Assembly: GCF_000473325.1 (NCBI RefSeq)
Contig: NZ_KI421513.1
Coordinates: 425,217-489,216 of the forward strand
From: Leisingera caerulea DSM 24564
GTDB lineage: Bacteria > Pseudomonadota > Alphaproteobacteria > Rhodobacterales > Rhodobacteraceae
Direction of reading: 5' to 3'
Length of the DNA: 64,000 nucleotides
Numbering within the stretch: position 1 is the stretch's first letter; each line of letters starts with the position of its first letter. This document shows, in pieces, positions 25,180 through 34,196 of the stretch. Made by a program: the position numbers and the translations under genes. The notes under the pieces are model-generated. The model was not told the DNA's origin, ran no database searches, and saw only the letters and a list, made by a program, of their open reading frames with translations.

Positions 25180-25194
25180 TGCTGCATTGCAGCA
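25180..25194. promoter_or_regulatory. TGC-rich inverted repeat upstream of the small acidic protein
   Basis: TGCTGCA-T-TGCAGCA is a perfect 7-bp inverted repeat around one central base. It contains CTGC-N3-GCAG, similar in form to the palindrome upstream of phaA at 62598-62617. It lies between the ZIP transporter end and the small acidic gene, about 100 bases upstream of the latter. Confidence 0.3.
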
Positions 25195-25209
25195 GGCCAA
25201 GGGTCAGCA

Positions 25210-25920
25210 TTACACCGTCAGCAGGTGCCCGGCCAGCCCCAGGGCAAAGCCTGCAACCGCGCCCAGTGCAGGCACGCTGCTGCGGTTTGAATGGGCCTTG
25301 GGCGCGATGTCCTGAAACAGCAGATAGAGAATGCCGCCCGCTGCAAAAACCATGATTGCCCCCAGCACCGCGTGCGCCTCTGCCAGCCAGACGAGCCCAG
25401 TCAGGGCGCAGACCGGCCCCAGCGCCGCCAGCCCCACGAAGGCCAGCAGCACGTGCCAGGCCGGGCTGTCACCGCTCCAGACCTCGCGGAAGGCGGCAAA
25501 GCCCTCCGGCAGGTTTTGCAGAAAGATCATCAGCGCCAGCAGCCAGGCGGTGGCGGCATCCGCCACCAGCATCGCCCCCAGCGCCATCGCCTCGGGCACG
25601 TAATCCAGCAGCATCGCCAGCAGAAGGGCGCCGCTGCCGCCGTGCTTTTGCAGCACGGTGTCGGCCAGGTAGAACACGCCTCCGCCCGCCGCAAACAACA
25701 GCACAGCAAGAACGGCTGGCAGCGCCTGCGCCCCCTCCGGCACCAGCACCAGCGCTACCGCAGAGGTGAGCGCACCGCCGCCAAAGGCTGCGATGGCGTG
25801 CAGCACCTCGTCGCGCAGGACCGGGTTTCGGATATGCTCGCACCAGGCAAGAAACCCGCCCAGCGGCATCGAAAGACCGGCCAGGCCGGCGAGAAGAATG
25901 GCGTAGAAATGCGGTTGCAT
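25210..25920 (-). CDS. ZIP-family metal transporter
   Basis: Encodes 236 residues with about eight membrane helices. The helix HAIAAFGGGALTSAVALVLVPEG, MLLDYVPEAMALGAML and LQNLPEGFAAFREVW match the ZIP core: the conserved HxxPEG/NLPEG type metal-binding segments in transmembrane helices IV and V, with the first histidine replaced by Asp/Tyr (DYVPE). It is expected to import zinc or other divalent metals across the inner membrane; the altered ligand makes selectivity uncertain. No metal-responsive operator was recognised. Confidence 0.8.
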   Translation of the reverse strand: MQPHFYAILLAGLAGLSMPLGGFLAWCEHIRNPVLRDEVLHAIAAFGGGALTSAVALVLVPEGAQALPAVLAVLLFAAGGGVFYLADTVLQKHGGSGALLLAMLLDYVPEAMALGAMLVADAATAWLLALMIFLQNLPEGFAAFREVWSGDSPAWHVLLAFVGLAALGPVCALTGLVWLAEAHAVLGAIMVFAAGGILYLLFQDIAPKAHSNRSSVPALGAVAGFALGLAGHLLTV

Positions 25921-25965
25921 TCCGGCACCTTAGGGCGGCTGCCGCCGCCGCTCAACCGATTTGGA

Positions 25966-26235
25966 TCAGGTGTTGATACAGGAGGTCGCCTGTGCCGCCT
26001 GCGCCTCGGTCACGTTGACCCCCGGCTGGACCGTGCGCAGCACCGTTGTCCCTGCCCCATGGCCTAGAAACGCCGTGCGCACCCGGTATTGCCCGGTGAT
26101 ACCCGCGGCCGCGATACAGCCGGGGATCTTGGCATCCGTCGCTGCCAGCTGGCCTCCAATACGGTCGTGGTCGGTGGCTGTCATGCAGCCCGCCAGCACG
26201 CTCAGCGCGCCCGCGGCAAGTACCATCAGTTTCAT
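25966..26235 (-). CDS. Small lipoprotein, hypothetical
   Basis: Encodes 89 residues. MKLMVLAAGALSVLAGC is a lipoprotein signal peptide with lipobox LAGC; the mature part begins CMTATDHDRIGG and contains two further cysteines (IPGCIAAAG and TSCINT) that may form a disulfide. The start at 26235 is chosen because it begins the signal peptide; a longer frame would run into the sdh terminator hairpin. Function unknown. Likely attached to the periplasmic face of a membrane. Confidence 0.7.
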   Translation of the reverse strand: MKLMVLAAGALSVLAGCMTATDHDRIGGQLAATDAKIPGCIAAAGITGQYRVRTAFLGHGAGTTVLRTVQPGVNVTEAQAAQATSCINT

Positions 26236-26265
26236 GCCCGAATTCCAATGCCAGCTAAAGAACAT

Positions 26266-26293
26266 GCCCCCGGTTTCGCAGGAAACCGGGGGC
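26266..26293 (-). terminator. Terminator of the sdhCDAB operon
   Basis: A perfect 12-bp stem GCCCCCGGTTTC (26266-26277) with GAAACCGGGGGC (26282-26293) and 4-nt loop, located 55 bases after the sdhB stop. The T-run on the minus strand is weak (TGTTCTTT). Confidence 0.75.
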
Positions 26294-26348
26294 CATGCAA
26301 ATTTCATCGTACGGGGCGGCGGATCCTTGCGGATCAGCCCTGCCGCGC

Positions 26349-27128
26349 TCAGACGGTGCGCTCGACCATCATCTTCTTGATATGCGCAATCGCCTTGGCC
26401 GGGTTCAGGCCCTTGGGGCAGGTCTTGGCGCAGTTCATGATGGTATGGCAGCGGTACAGCTTGAACGGATCTTCCAGCTGGTCAAGGCGTTCAGGCGTGG
26501 CCTCATCCCGGCTGTCGATGATCCAGCGGTAGGCGTGCAGCAGCGCGGCCGGCCCGAGGTAGCGGTCGCCGTTCCACCAGTAGCTCGGGCAGGACGTCGA
26601 GCAGCTGGCGCACATAACGCATTCATAGAGGCCATCGAGCTTCTTGCGGTCCTCGATGGACTGCTTCCACTCTTTCGCCGGGCGGTTGGTCTTGGTCTCC
26701 AGCCACGGCATGATCGAGGCGTGCTGGGCATAGAAATGCGTGAGGTCGGGAATGAGGTCCTTGACCACAGGCATATGCGGCAGCGGATAGATCGCCACAT
26801 CGCCCTTGATCTCATCCATGCCATAGATACAGGCCAGCGTGTTGATGCCGTCGATGTTCATCGCACAGGACCCGCAGATCCCCTCGCGGCAGGAGCGGCG
26901 GAAGGTCAGGGTCGGGTCGATCTCATTCTTGATCTTGATCAGCGCGTCCAGGACCATCGGGCCGCAGCTGTCCATGTCGACGAAGTAGGTGTCGACCTGC
27001 GGGTTTTTGCCGTCATCCGGGTTCCAGCGGTAGATCTTGAACTTGCGCACATTGCTGGCGCCTTCCGGCTTGGGCCAGGTCTTGCCGGTGGTGATCTTGG
27101 AGTTCTTCGGGAGGCTGAGTTGAACCAT
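26349..27128 (-). CDS. sdhB: Succinate dehydrogenase iron-sulfur subunit
   Basis: Encodes 259 residues. The N-terminal 2Fe-2S ferredoxin domain has [19 protein letters not shown], and the C-terminal domain carries [16 protein letters not shown] (4Fe-4S ligands) and [17 protein letters not shown] (3Fe-4S ligands). All cluster ligands are present. It passes electrons from the FAD subunit to ubiquinone at the membrane anchor (complex II). It is the last gene of sdhC-sdhD-sdhA-sdhB, 11 bases after sdhA, and a strong terminator follows. Confidence 0.98.
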   Translation of the reverse strand: MVQLSLPKNSKITTGKTWPKPEGASNVRKFKIYRWNPDDGKNPQVDTYFVDMDSCGPMVLDALIKIKNEIDPTLTFRRSCREGICGSCAMNIDGINTLACIYGMDEIKGDVAIYPLPHMPVVKDLIPDLTHFYAQHASIMPWLETKTNRPAKEWKQSIEDRKKLDGLYECVMCASCSTSCPSYWWNGDRYLGPAALLHAYRWIIDSRDEATPERLDQLEDPFKLYRCHTIMNCAKTCPKGLNPAKAIAHIKKMMVERTV

Positions 27129-27139
27129 GATCTGTCTCC

Positions 27140-28945
27140 TTAGAACGTCCGCGCCTTGGGCGCGATTTTCTTGAGGCTGATGCCGCCTTCATCCTCGGTG
27201 GTCAGCGGGTCGACCACCACCGGGCGGTAGGACAGATCAACCTTGTTGCCCTCCACGCGGGAGACGGTGTGGACACGCCAGTTCTCGTCGTCGCGGTCGG
27301 TGAAGTCCTCATGCGCATGCGCGCCGCGGCTTTCCTTGCGGGCTTCGGCGCCGATAATGGTGGCCAGCGCGTTCGGCATCAGGTTGGTCAGCTCCAGCGT
27401 CTCCATCAGGTCGGAGTTCCAGACCAGCGAGCGGTCGGTCACCTTCAGGTCATCGAGCTTGGCCGCAATCGCGGTCATCTTCTCGACGCCTTCCGCCATG
27501 GTCTTGGAGGTGCGGAACACGGCTGCGTCGGCCTGCATGCACTTCTGCATCTCCAGCCGCAGGTCAGCGGTCGGGATGCCGCCATTGGCATTGCGCAGGG
27601 TGTCGAAACGGTCGAATGCCATGTCGACAGAGGCCTGGTTCAGCACCGGGTTCGATGTCTCCGGATCAACAACCTTGCCCGCGCGGATGGCGGAGGCGCG
27701 GCCAAAGACCACCAGGTCAATGAGCGAGTTGGAGCCGAGACGATTGGCGCCATGCACCGAGGCACAGCCTGCCTCGCCCACGGCCATCAGGCCCGGGACT
27801 ACCGCGGTCGGATCATCTTCGGTCGGGTTCAGAACCTCGCCCCAATAGTTGGTCGGAATACCGCCCATGTTGTAATGCACGGTGGGCAGAACCGGAATCG
27901 GCTCCTTGGTCACGTCCACGCCGGCAAAGATCTTTGCGCTTTCCGAAATGCCCGGCAGCCGCTCCGCCAGCGCCTCGGCCGGCAGGTGGGAGAGGTTCAG
28001 GTGGATATGGTCGCCCTCGGCGCCCACACCGCGGCCTTCGCGAATCTCCATGGTCATCGAGCGGCTGACATAGTCGCGCGGCGCCAGATCCTTGTACTGG
28101 GGCGCATAGCGCTCCATAAAGCGTTCGCCCTCGGAGTTGGTCAGGTAGCCGCCCTCGCCCCGCGCGCCCTCGGTGATCAGGCAGCCGGAGCCGTAGATGC
28201 CGGTCGGGTGGAACTGCACGAACTCCATGTCCTGCAGCGCCAGGCCAGCACGGGCCACCATGCCGCCGCCGTCGCCGGTGCAGGTATGCGCCGAGGTGGC
28301 GGAGAAATACGCACGGCCATAGCCGCCGGTCGCCAGCACCACCATCTTGGCGTTGAAGACATGCATGGTGCCGTCATCCAGCTTCCAGCAGACAACGCCC
28401 TGGCACTGCCCGTCGTCGGACATGATCAGGTCGATGGCGAAATACTCGATGTAGAACTCGGCGTTGTTCTTGAGGCTCTGGCCATAGAGCGTGTGCAGGA
28501 TCGCGTGGCCGGTCCGGTCAGCCGCCGCACAGGTGCGCTGCACCGCGGGGCCTTCGCCGAACTCAGTCGTGTGGCCGCCGAACGGGCGCTGATAAATCTT
28601 GCCTTCCTCGGTGCGCGAGAACGGCACGCCGTAATGCTCCAGCTCGTAAACCGCCTTGGGCGCCTCGCGGGCGAGGTATTCCATCGCGTCGGTGTCACCC
28701 AGCCAGTCGGAGCCCTTGACGGTGTCATACATGTGCCACTGCCAGCTGTCCGGGCCCATGTTGCCCAGGGACGCGGCGATGCCGCCCTGCGCCGCCACGG
28801 TGTGGGAGCGGGTCGGGAACACTTTGGTCACACAGGCCGTGCGCAGCCCCTGCTCCGCCATGCCCAGCGTCGCGCGGAGGCCAGCCCCGCCGGCGCCAAC
28901 CACGACCACGTCATATTCATGTGTTTCGTATTCGTAAGCAGCCAT
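27140..28945 (-). CDS. sdhA: Succinate dehydrogenase flavoprotein subunit
   Basis: Encodes 601 residues, full length. [13 protein letters not shown] is the FAD-binding loop, [18 protein letters not shown] includes the histidine that covalently holds FAD, and [13 protein letters not shown] with [19 protein letters not shown] are substrate-site segments. It oxidises succinate to fumarate in the TCA cycle. It lies in the operon 19 bases downstream of sdhD. No frameshift or missing residue was seen. Confidence 0.98.
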   Translation of the reverse strand: MAAYEYETHEYDVVVVGAGGAGLRATLGMAEQGLRTACVTKVFPTRSHTVAAQGGIAASLGNMGPDSWQWHMYDTVKGSDWLGDTDAMEYLAREAPKAVYELEHYGVPFSRTEEGKIYQRPFGGHTTEFGEGPAVQRTCAAADRTGHAILHTLYGQSLKNNAEFYIEYFAIDLIMSDDGQCQGVVCWKLDDGTMHVFNAKMVVLATGGYGRAYFSATSAHTCTGDGGGMVARAGLALQDMEFVQFHPTGIYGSGCLITEGARGEGGYLTNSEGERFMERYAPQYKDLAPRDYVSRSMTMEIREGRGVGAEGDHIHLNLSHLPAEALAERLPGISESAKIFAGVDVTKEPIPVLPTVHYNMGGIPTNYWGEVLNPTEDDPTAVVPGLMAVGEAGCASVHGANRLGSNSLIDLVVFGRASAIRAGKVVDPETSNPVLNQASVDMAFDRFDTLRNANGGIPTADLRLEMQKCMQADAAVFRTSKTMAEGVEKMTAIAAKLDDLKVTDRSLVWNSDLMETLELTNLMPNALATIIGAEARKESRGAHAHEDFTDRDDENWRVHTVSRVEGNKVDLSYRPVVVDPLTTEDEGGISLKKIAPKARTF

Positions 28946-28964
28946 TGATGGAAACCTCGGAGCG

Positions 28965-29336
28965 TTACAGGGCCAGGCGGATCAGCGCATAGGCACTGGT
29001 CGCGGCGACGGCGTAGGACAGGCATTTGACCAGAATGATCGCCAGGCGGCCTTTCAGGCCATGGACATAGTCCTCGATCATGATCTGGGCGCCGGATTTG
29101 AAGTGCATCATGCCGACCCAGATTGTCAGCACGGCCACCAGTGCAGGAAACGGGCGGGAGTAATAGGCGGTGATCTCCTCGTAAGAGCCGCCCAGCGCAG
29201 AGCCGAAGGTGAAAACGAACAGCGGCACCAGGATCAGCAGCGCCACAGCGCTCACCTGCATCGACCAGTGGTGCGCGGTTCCGGATTTTGCAGCGCCCAT
29301 GCCAACGGCGCGTTTGCGGTCAGTCAGATATCGCAT
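28965..29336 (-). CDS. sdhD: Succinate dehydrogenase membrane anchor subunit
   Basis: Encodes 123 residues with three membrane helices. [20 protein letters not shown] contains the heme b ligand His and the EDYVH motif typical of alphaproteobacterial SdhD. With SdhC it forms the quinone site and binds heme. It is 18 bases downstream of sdhC. Confidence 0.95.
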   Translation of the reverse strand: MRYLTDRKRAVGMGAAKSGTAHHWSMQVSAVALLILVPLFVFTFGSALGGSYEEITAYYSRPFPALVAVLTIWVGMMHFKSGAQIMIEDYVHGLKGRLAIILVKCLSYAVAATSAYALIRLAL

Positions 29337-29354
29337 CGCGTGTGTCCTTTGAGC

Positions 29355-29738
29355 TTAGACGATGATAATGGTGAGTACGGTCAGGACGGCAGAGCCGATC
29401 ACCACGCCCCAGCCCAGCTTCTCGGCCTGCTCCAGCTCCAGCATATAGCCGTTGTCCCAGATCAGGTGCCGGATGCCGGCCAGCGTGTGATACCACAGGC
29501 CCAGCACCGACAGCGTCATCACCAGATCGCCGAACCAGCTGGTCAGCAGGCCGTTGGCGGTGGCAAAATAGTCGGCAGAGGTAGCGGCGGCCAGGAACCA
29601 CCAGGCGATCAGCAGCGCCGAGACGATCAGCGCGTTGCCGGTGATCCGCGTCAGGATCGACGTCACAGAGGTCAGCTGCGGCCGGTAGACCTGCAAATGC
29701 GGCGAAAGCGGGCGGTTGCCCCGATTGACATCGGCCAT
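29355..29738 (-). CDS. sdhC: Succinate dehydrogenase cytochrome b556 subunit
   Basis: Encodes 127 residues with three membrane helices. NRPLSPHLQVYRPQLTSVTSILTRITG is the SdhC signature with the Ser/Arg quinone-site residues, and HTLAGIRHLIWDNGY carries the heme ligand His. It is the first gene of the sdh operon; the promoter region upstream holds a pair of TGTGATCACA-type palindromes. Confidence 0.96.
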   Translation of the reverse strand: MADVNRGNRPLSPHLQVYRPQLTSVTSILTRITGNALIVSALLIAWWFLAAATSADYFATANGLLTSWFGDLVMTLSVLGLWYHTLAGIRHLIWDNGYMLELEQAEKLGWGVVIGSAVLTVLTIIIV

Positions 29739-29854
29739 GTTGGCTCCTTTTCAGGTTGGCTGACGACGTTTTAGCCGATTTTTACGGCGTGTCACCCAAC
29801 CGAACGGTTAAAAACGGCAGGTTTCCGTGCTGTTGGCGCTAAAAGGCCACGTGT

Positions 29855-29884
29855 TGTGATCACAGCAAATATTTAGTGATCACA
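29855..29884. promoter_or_regulatory. Paired palindromic operator upstream of sdhCDAB
   Basis: TGTGATCACA (29855-29864) and AGTGATCACA (29875-29884) have centres 20 bp apart, about 115-145 bases upstream of sdhC. The same pair with 21-bp spacing occurs upstream of sucC (36232-36262). Both places also share GTGATCACAAAACC followed shortly by TGAAAATCTT. This suggests a dimeric regulator binding side by side on the DNA. Confidence 0.7.
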
Positions 29885-29932
29885 AAACCGCTCATTGAAA
29901 ATCTTTTGCAGAATCAGAGCCCCTTCTGCAAA

Positions 29933-30634
29933 TCACTGCAAAGCCGCCACCGCTTTGCCGCCCTGCTGCGGACCCAAGGCCGTCTGGCGCGCGACCTCCC
30001 GCACCAGTTTCTTGCGGATGCGCGACGGGTAATCGGCAAAGCTGGCGGCCGTGACCACAAAGGCCCCATCGCCGCGGATCACGTTCTCAAAAAAATAGGC
30101 GGTCAGGTCCGGCTCGCTCTGCTCAATCGCGATAGCGTTCACGGTCACGCCCAGGGCAGACAGCGCGCCATGCGCCTCGCGCGGCTCGACGCCTTCGTTG
30201 GAAAACCCGTCGCCGGAAATGTCGATCACCCTGCGCGTGCACTCCGCCACCTCGGTAAACTGCTCCACCGCCAGAAACAGTGCCTCGCCCACGGCAGTGG
30301 AGTAATTGCGCCAGGGCCGCGGTGCCTGTTCGATCCGCTGCGCCAGCGCCTCGACATCACTGAAACTGCGCACCTCAGCCCAGGGCAGCGTCACCTCCTG
30401 GCGTGATTGGCCGGACCATTGCAGCAGCAGCACCCGGGCGCGCGCCTTGACCAGCGCCTCAGAGACAACCCCGTCGCGCAGGCCGGCCGCCAAACCGTCC
30501 ATCTGAATGCGGTATTCCTCGGCATCGACGGACCCGGAAACATCCACCGCAAGCACCAATGCCAGATCGCAGGCCGCTGCGCGCAGCGGCCAGAGGGAGA
30601 ACATGGAGAAAACCAGAAGCTGCAAGACCCGCAT
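29933..30634 (-). CDS. DUF1194 von Willebrand factor A-like secreted protein
   Basis: Encodes 233 residues. A signal peptide (about 1-21, ending LRAAA) is followed by CDLALVLAVDVSGSVDAEEYRIQMDGL, the VWA strand with the MIDAS motif DxSxS, and later VIDISGDGFSNEG, a second metal-site segment. The protein is predicted to be periplasmic or secreted and to bind a divalent cation. DUF1194 members have no known function. It is transcribed toward the sdh promoter and lies downstream of the mch operon; no clear operon link. Confidence 0.85.
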   Translation of the reverse strand: MRVLQLLVFSMFSLWPLRAAACDLALVLAVDVSGSVDAEEYRIQMDGLAAGLRDGVVSEALVKARARVLLLQWSGQSRQEVTLPWAEVRSFSDVEALAQRIEQAPRPWRNYSTAVGEALFLAVEQFTEVAECTRRVIDISGDGFSNEGVEPREAHGALSALGVTVNAIAIEQSEPDLTAYFFENVIRGDGAFVVTAASFADYPSRIRKKLVREVARQTALGPQQGGKAVAALQ

Positions 30635-30689
30635 GAAACCAGCTTAAGCGGCAACCGCGCTAAGGGTCATCACATTTCTGCCAGCTTCC

Positions 30690-30754
30690 CCTGTTCACCT
30701 GGCGGAAAATATCCTGGGGGTGAGCGCCAGCGGCGCGAGGGGGCAACGCCCCCT
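30690..30754 (-). terminator. Terminator hairpin with conserved 3' element after mch
   Basis: Stem AGGGGGC/GCCCCCT (30738-30744 with 30748-30754), 3-nt loop, 7 bases after the mch stop. On the minus strand it is followed about 15 bases later by CACCCCCAGGATATTTT and GGTGAA, matching the element seen after the genes ending at 10343 and 44888. Confidence 0.6.
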
Positions 30755-30760
30755 GCCCGG

Positions 30761-31792
30761 TCACTTCGGCATCAGGGCCCAGTAATCCAGATCCAGCAGC
30801 ACATCCGGCAGGTACTTGCCGTCCTCGCCCTTCAGCTCGAACGGCGCGCCTCCCTTGGCGGCCACCAGCCGCAGCCGGATCGCGCCAACGCCCGGCGCCG
30901 CGGTGTCGGCCTTGTCCAGCACCTCAGACCAGGCCCGCACGGTCAGGCCCGACAGGCAGGGGTTGGCGTGCGCGCCGCCATTGAGGCCGACGATCATCTG
31001 CGCATTCGCCAGCCCGTTGAACGACAGCGTCCGCGCCATCGAGATCACATGGCCGCCATAAATCAGCCGGGTGCCATCGGGGCGCGCGGTCGTGTCGAAA
31101 TGCACCTTGGCGGTGTTCTGCCACAGCCGGGTCGCCATCATGTGCTCGGCTTCCTCGATGGTGACGCCATCCACATGGTCGATGGTCTCGCCCACCTCAT
31201 AGTCGCCCCAGCGATGCGGCTCGCCTGCCAGGGTGAAATCGTAATTGGAGAAATCCAGCCCCGCCGGGACCGCCAGCTGGTCTGCCGGGATCACCTTGTT
31301 CAGCTCCGGGATCACCGTCTCCGGTGCCGGGGCGTCCAGGTCGCGTTTGCGCACCATCACCCAGCGCACGTATTCCATCACGCATTCATCGCGCTGGTTC
31401 AGCCCGCGGGTGCGCACATAGACCACACCCGACTTGCCGTTGGAGTTCTGCTTGAGCCCGATCACCTCGGATTCAGAGCGCAGCGTGTCGCCGGGGTACA
31501 CCGGCAGCAGCCAGCGCCCCTCGGCATAGCCGAGGTTCGCCAGCGCATTGAGGGATATGTCCGGCACCGTCTTGCCGAACACCACGTGGAAGGCCGCCAG
31601 ATCATCCAGCGGCGCCGAGGGCAGACCAGAGGCCCGGGCAAACTCATCCGAAGAAAAAAGCGCATGACGCGCCGGATACAGCGCGTGGTACAGCGCCCGC
31701 TCCCCGCCCGACACCGTGCGGGGCACCGCGTGGCGGATCACTTCGCCGACGGTGTAGTCTTCGAAAAACCGGCCCGGATTGGTCTTGGCCAT
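30761..31792 (-). CDS. mch: Mesaconyl-CoA hydratase (beta-methylmalyl-CoA dehydratase)
   Basis: Encodes 343 residues with two MaoC/hot-dog domains: residues about 10-160 (RFFEDYTVGEVIRHAVPRTVSGGERALYHALYP) and about 190-330 (RWGDYEVGETIDHVDGVTIEEAEHMMATRLWQNTAKVHFD). This length and double fold match Mch of the ethylmalonyl-CoA pathway, which hydrates mesaconyl-C1-CoA to beta-methylmalyl-CoA. Its ATG overlaps the stop of the DUF1737 gene (position 31792). The neighbouring mcl2 and TCA genes reproduce the order known in Rhodobacter, which supports the assignment. Confidence 0.93.
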   Translation of the reverse strand: MAKTNPGRFFEDYTVGEVIRHAVPRTVSGGERALYHALYPARHALFSSDEFARASGLPSAPLDDLAAFHVVFGKTVPDISLNALANLGYAEGRWLLPVYPGDTLRSESEVIGLKQNSNGKSGVVYVRTRGLNQRDECVMEYVRWVMVRKRDLDAPAPETVIPELNKVIPADQLAVPAGLDFSNYDFTLAGEPHRWGDYEVGETIDHVDGVTIEEAEHMMATRLWQNTAKVHFDTTARPDGTRLIYGGHVISMARTLSFNGLANAQMIVGLNGGAHANPCLSGLTVRAWSEVLDKADTAAPGVGAIRLRLVAAKGGAPFELKGEDGKYLPDVLLDLDYWALMPK

Positions 31793-31995
31793 CAGTGTTC
31801 TCCCAGTTTGGTCTCAGGGGTGTAGGTTCCGTCCGCCTCTTTCACCACCGCCTGGCCGCAGCGCATGATCCCCTTGACGGGATCAAAGGCCTGGGTCGGG
31901 CTGCCATGCAGCTCCCAGCCCTTGTTCAGCGCATCGGTCACCTTGTGGCAGAAGGCAGAGGTGTCGTCCTCGGACAAAAATCGGTACAGTTTCAT
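31792..31995 (-). CDS. DUF1737 small protein
   Basis: Encodes 67 residues: MKLYRFLSEDDTSAFCHKVTDALNKGWELHGSPTQAFDPVKG. This is the compact DUF1737 fold found as a short stand-alone protein in Rhodobacteraceae. It has no signal peptide or known activity. It is coupled by a one-base overlap to mch, so it may assist that enzyme or merely be cotranscribed. Confidence 0.85.
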   Translation of the reverse strand: MKLYRFLSEDDTSAFCHKVTDALNKGWELHGSPTQAFDPVKGIMRCGQAVVKEADGTYTPETKLGEH

Positions 31996-32017
31996 GGCTT
32001 CCTCTCCTGCTCAGGAC

Positions 32018-32566
32018 CTATCCCGGAAACGGCGAAGGCCCGATCAGCCCGTGGACGTAGCCGATCACCGCCAGCAGCACAATCGAGGCCAGGAAGAACA
32101 TCCCGTCCTTGGCGAGCGTGCCCTTGGGGCCAGGCTGCCAGTCCGGTTCGGAGCGGTTGATCACGATGACCTCAGCCACCGCCCAGGCCAGCAGGCCGCC
32201 GAACAGGATGATCGAGGCCAGATCGCCATTGACCAGCAGATGCGCCGCGGCCCACAGCTTGAAGCCCGCCAGCATCGGATGCCGCATGCCGTTCAGCAAC
32301 GCGCCTTTCTTGGGTGCCGGGCTCATCATATAGATGGCGATCAGCACCAGCAGGTTGTTGATATGCACCATGAAGGACGGCGGCGCCCAGACATGGATGA
32401 ATTCCGTGCCGCGGTAGCCCAGCACCATCAGCACAATGCCGGCAACCAGCACCAGCGCCACGGCGCCGCGCCCGGCATTGCCCATCGAAGCGCGCATATC
32501 CGGCGCCAGCCGTTTGAACAGGTGGCCGCCCCACCACAGCAGAAGTCCCAGGATCAAAAGCGCCAT
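32018..32566 (-). CDS. NnrU-family integral membrane protein
   Basis: Encodes 182 residues with five to six membrane helices. MRHPMLAGFKLWAAAHLLVNGDLASIILFGGLLAWAV is the NnrU/isoprenylcysteine-methyltransferase-like core with the conserved HP...K-W-A-H-L...N-G pattern. NnrU was first described in denitrifiers near nitric-oxide reductase genes and resembles carotenoid and methyltransferase membrane enzymes. No denitrification genes are present here, so its job is unknown. It begins the NnrU-DUF1737-mch string, 22 bases before DUF1737. Confidence 0.88.
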   Translation of the reverse strand: MALLILGLLLWWGGHLFKRLAPDMRASMGNAGRGAVALVLVAGIVLMVLGYRGTEFIHVWAPPSFMVHINNLLVLIAIYMMSPAPKKGALLNGMRHPMLAGFKLWAAAHLLVNGDLASIILFGGLLAWAVAEVIVINRSEPDWQPGPKGTLAKDGMFFLASIVLLAVIGYVHGLIGPSPFPG

Positions 32567-32600
32567 TTCAGCCCCTCTTAGATGTTAAACTTGTTAACAC

Positions 32601-33455
32601 CTATGCGGAAAGCGCGGCGATTGCATCCGCTTTTGCAAGGATCTCACGCGCCGTCGCCACATGCAGGTTCTCGACTATCTTGCCGTCGACCACCGCAACA
32701 CCCTGGCCTGCGGCCTGCGCCTCTTCAAATGCGGCAATCTGGCGGCGCGATGTTTCGATGTCCCGCTCGGTCGGGGCAAAGGCGGCATTGGCCGTCTCCA
32801 CCTGCGCCGGGTGGATCAGGGTCTTGCCGTCAAAGCCCATGTCGCGGCCTTGGGCGCATTCGGCGGCCAGCCCTTCGGCGTCCTTGAAGGCATTGTAAAC
32901 ACCATCGACGATGACCAGCCCCTCGGCCTTGGCCGCCAGCAGGCACAGGCCCAGCCCTGCCATCATCGGCAGCCGGTCCGGGCGGTAGCGGGTCTGCAAT
33001 TCCTTGGCCAGGTCATTGGTGCCCATCACCATGCCTTGCAGCTTGGGGTGCGCGGCGATGGCGGCGGCATTCAGCATCCCGCGCGGCGTCTCCATCATCG
33101 CCCACAGCGGGATGTCCCCGGTGATCTCTGCCAGCGCGTCCAGATCGGCAGGGGAGTTCACCTTGGGCAGCAGAATCGCGTCGCAATCCATCTTGGCCGC
33201 CGCGATGGCATCCTCGCGGCCCCATTCGGTGTCCAGCCCGTTGATCCGCACGATCTTCATCCGCGCACCAAACCCGCCCGCCTCCAGCGCCTGCGCCAGG
33301 GTCGCGCGGGCATTGGGTTTTTCATCGACCGACACCGCGTCTTCCAGATCAAAGATCACCGCGTCCACCGGCAGGGTCTTGGCCTTTTCCAGCGCGCGCG
33401 GCTTGGAACCGGGAATATATAAAACCGAACGGTAGGGGCGCGCGCGCGGGTCCAT
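32601..33455 (-). CDS. mcl2: (3S)-Malyl-CoA thioesterase (Mcl2-type, HpcH/CitE family)
   Basis: Encodes 284 residues. The beta-barrel shows YIPGSKPRALEKAKTLPVDAVIFDLEDAV (acidic metal-binding DLED) and WAMMETPRGMLNAAAIAAHPKL. The length and the opening MDPRARPYRSVLYIPGSKP fit Mcl2 rather than the longer Mcl1 malyl-CoA/beta-methylmalyl-CoA lyase. Mcl2 hydrolyses (3S)-malyl-CoA to malate and CoA. It lies 35 bases upstream of nnrU and could start the NnrU-DUF1737-mch transcript. The upstream 349-base region holds small palindromes. Confidence 0.88.
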   Translation of the reverse strand: MDPRARPYRSVLYIPGSKPRALEKAKTLPVDAVIFDLEDAVSVDEKPNARATLAQALEAGGFGARMKIVRINGLDTEWGREDAIAAAKMDCDAILLPKVNSPADLDALAEITGDIPLWAMMETPRGMLNAAAIAAHPKLQGMVMGTNDLAKELQTRYRPDRLPMMAGLGLCLLAAKAEGLVIVDGVYNAFKDAEGLAAECAQGRDMGFDGKTLIHPAQVETANAAFAPTERDIETSRRQIAAFEEAQAAGQGVAVVDGKIVENLHVATAREILAKADAIAALSA

Positions 33456-33804
33456 GCAAGCTCTCCAAAAGTTATTTTATTGCGTAAAGCGGTACAGATT
33501 CGATTGTATACTTTCAAGTACAATTCCGCCGCAGCGCAGCGTAACTTTGCCTGCAATTGCAGCAAGTCCTTGAAAATGCGCGTGCTTTAGCAGCGGCCTC
33601 AGGGTTAACCACTTATCAGCACCTGACAGGCACAATTTAAGGTACCACGGCACAGGATCCCCGCCGCCTCTTCAGGCCGCCCCTGCTGCCCGCAGGCATG
33701 GGGCCTGCAGCATCAACAGCGTCACACACCGGCCCGCTCAGGGATACGGGGGCTGCCGTCCGGCACCCTGCTCTGTCCGGCCGTTCCGGAAAGGGTAAAA
33801 CGAG
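33456..33804. promoter_or_regulatory. Intergenic region between divergent mcl2 and a hypothetical gene
   Basis: TACTTTCAAGTA (33509-33520) is a perfect 12-bp palindrome about 55-65 bases upstream of mcl2, flanked by TTGTA and CAA. CTGCAATTGCAG (33551-33562) is another 12-bp palindrome, extended to TTGC on the left and CAA on the right, resembling the phaA upstream site. No gene is visible. Confidence 0.4.
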
Positions 33805-34119
33805 ATGAAAAGGACAATATTTGCACTGCCGGCCACCCTGGCCGCCCTCACCCTGGCCGCGGCCCCCGCCGCCGCGCAAAGCCGCAACTGCGCGCCGCGC
33901 GACACGGTAGTGAAGCGCCTGGCCGAGAAATACGGCGAAAGCCGCCAGAGCATCGGCATGGGCCAGCAAGGCATGGTGATGGAGACCTTTGCGTCGGACG
34001 AAACCGGCAGCTGGACCATCACCGTGACAACCCCCAACGGCATGACCTGCCTGGTCGCCTCCGGCCAGTCCTATGAAGTGCTCGCAGAAGCACTGCCAAA
34101 CACGGACAGCGACGTCTGA
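33805..34119 (+). CDS. Exported small hypothetical protein
   Basis: Encodes 104 residues: a signal peptide (MKRTIFALPATLAALTLAAAPAAAQ) followed by a mature domain with RNCAPRDTVVKRLAEKYGESRQSIGMGQQGMVMETFASDETGSWTITVTTPNGMTCLVASGQSYE. Two cysteines may form a disulfide. It is conserved in roseobacters as far as I recall, with no assigned function; likely periplasmic. An AAAGGG sequence upstream is the ribosome site. Confidence 0.8.
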   Translation: MKRTIFALPATLAALTLAAAPAAAQSRNCAPRDTVVKRLAEKYGESRQSIGMGQQGMVMETFASDETGSWTITVTTPNGMTCLVASGQSYEVLAEALPNTDSDV

Positions 34120-34196
34120 GCAGTTATTGAGGCAGGTTTCCAGGCTGCGGCGACAGCGGCCGGGGACGCCACGGCGGGCTGCGCCTGAAGGGGGCT

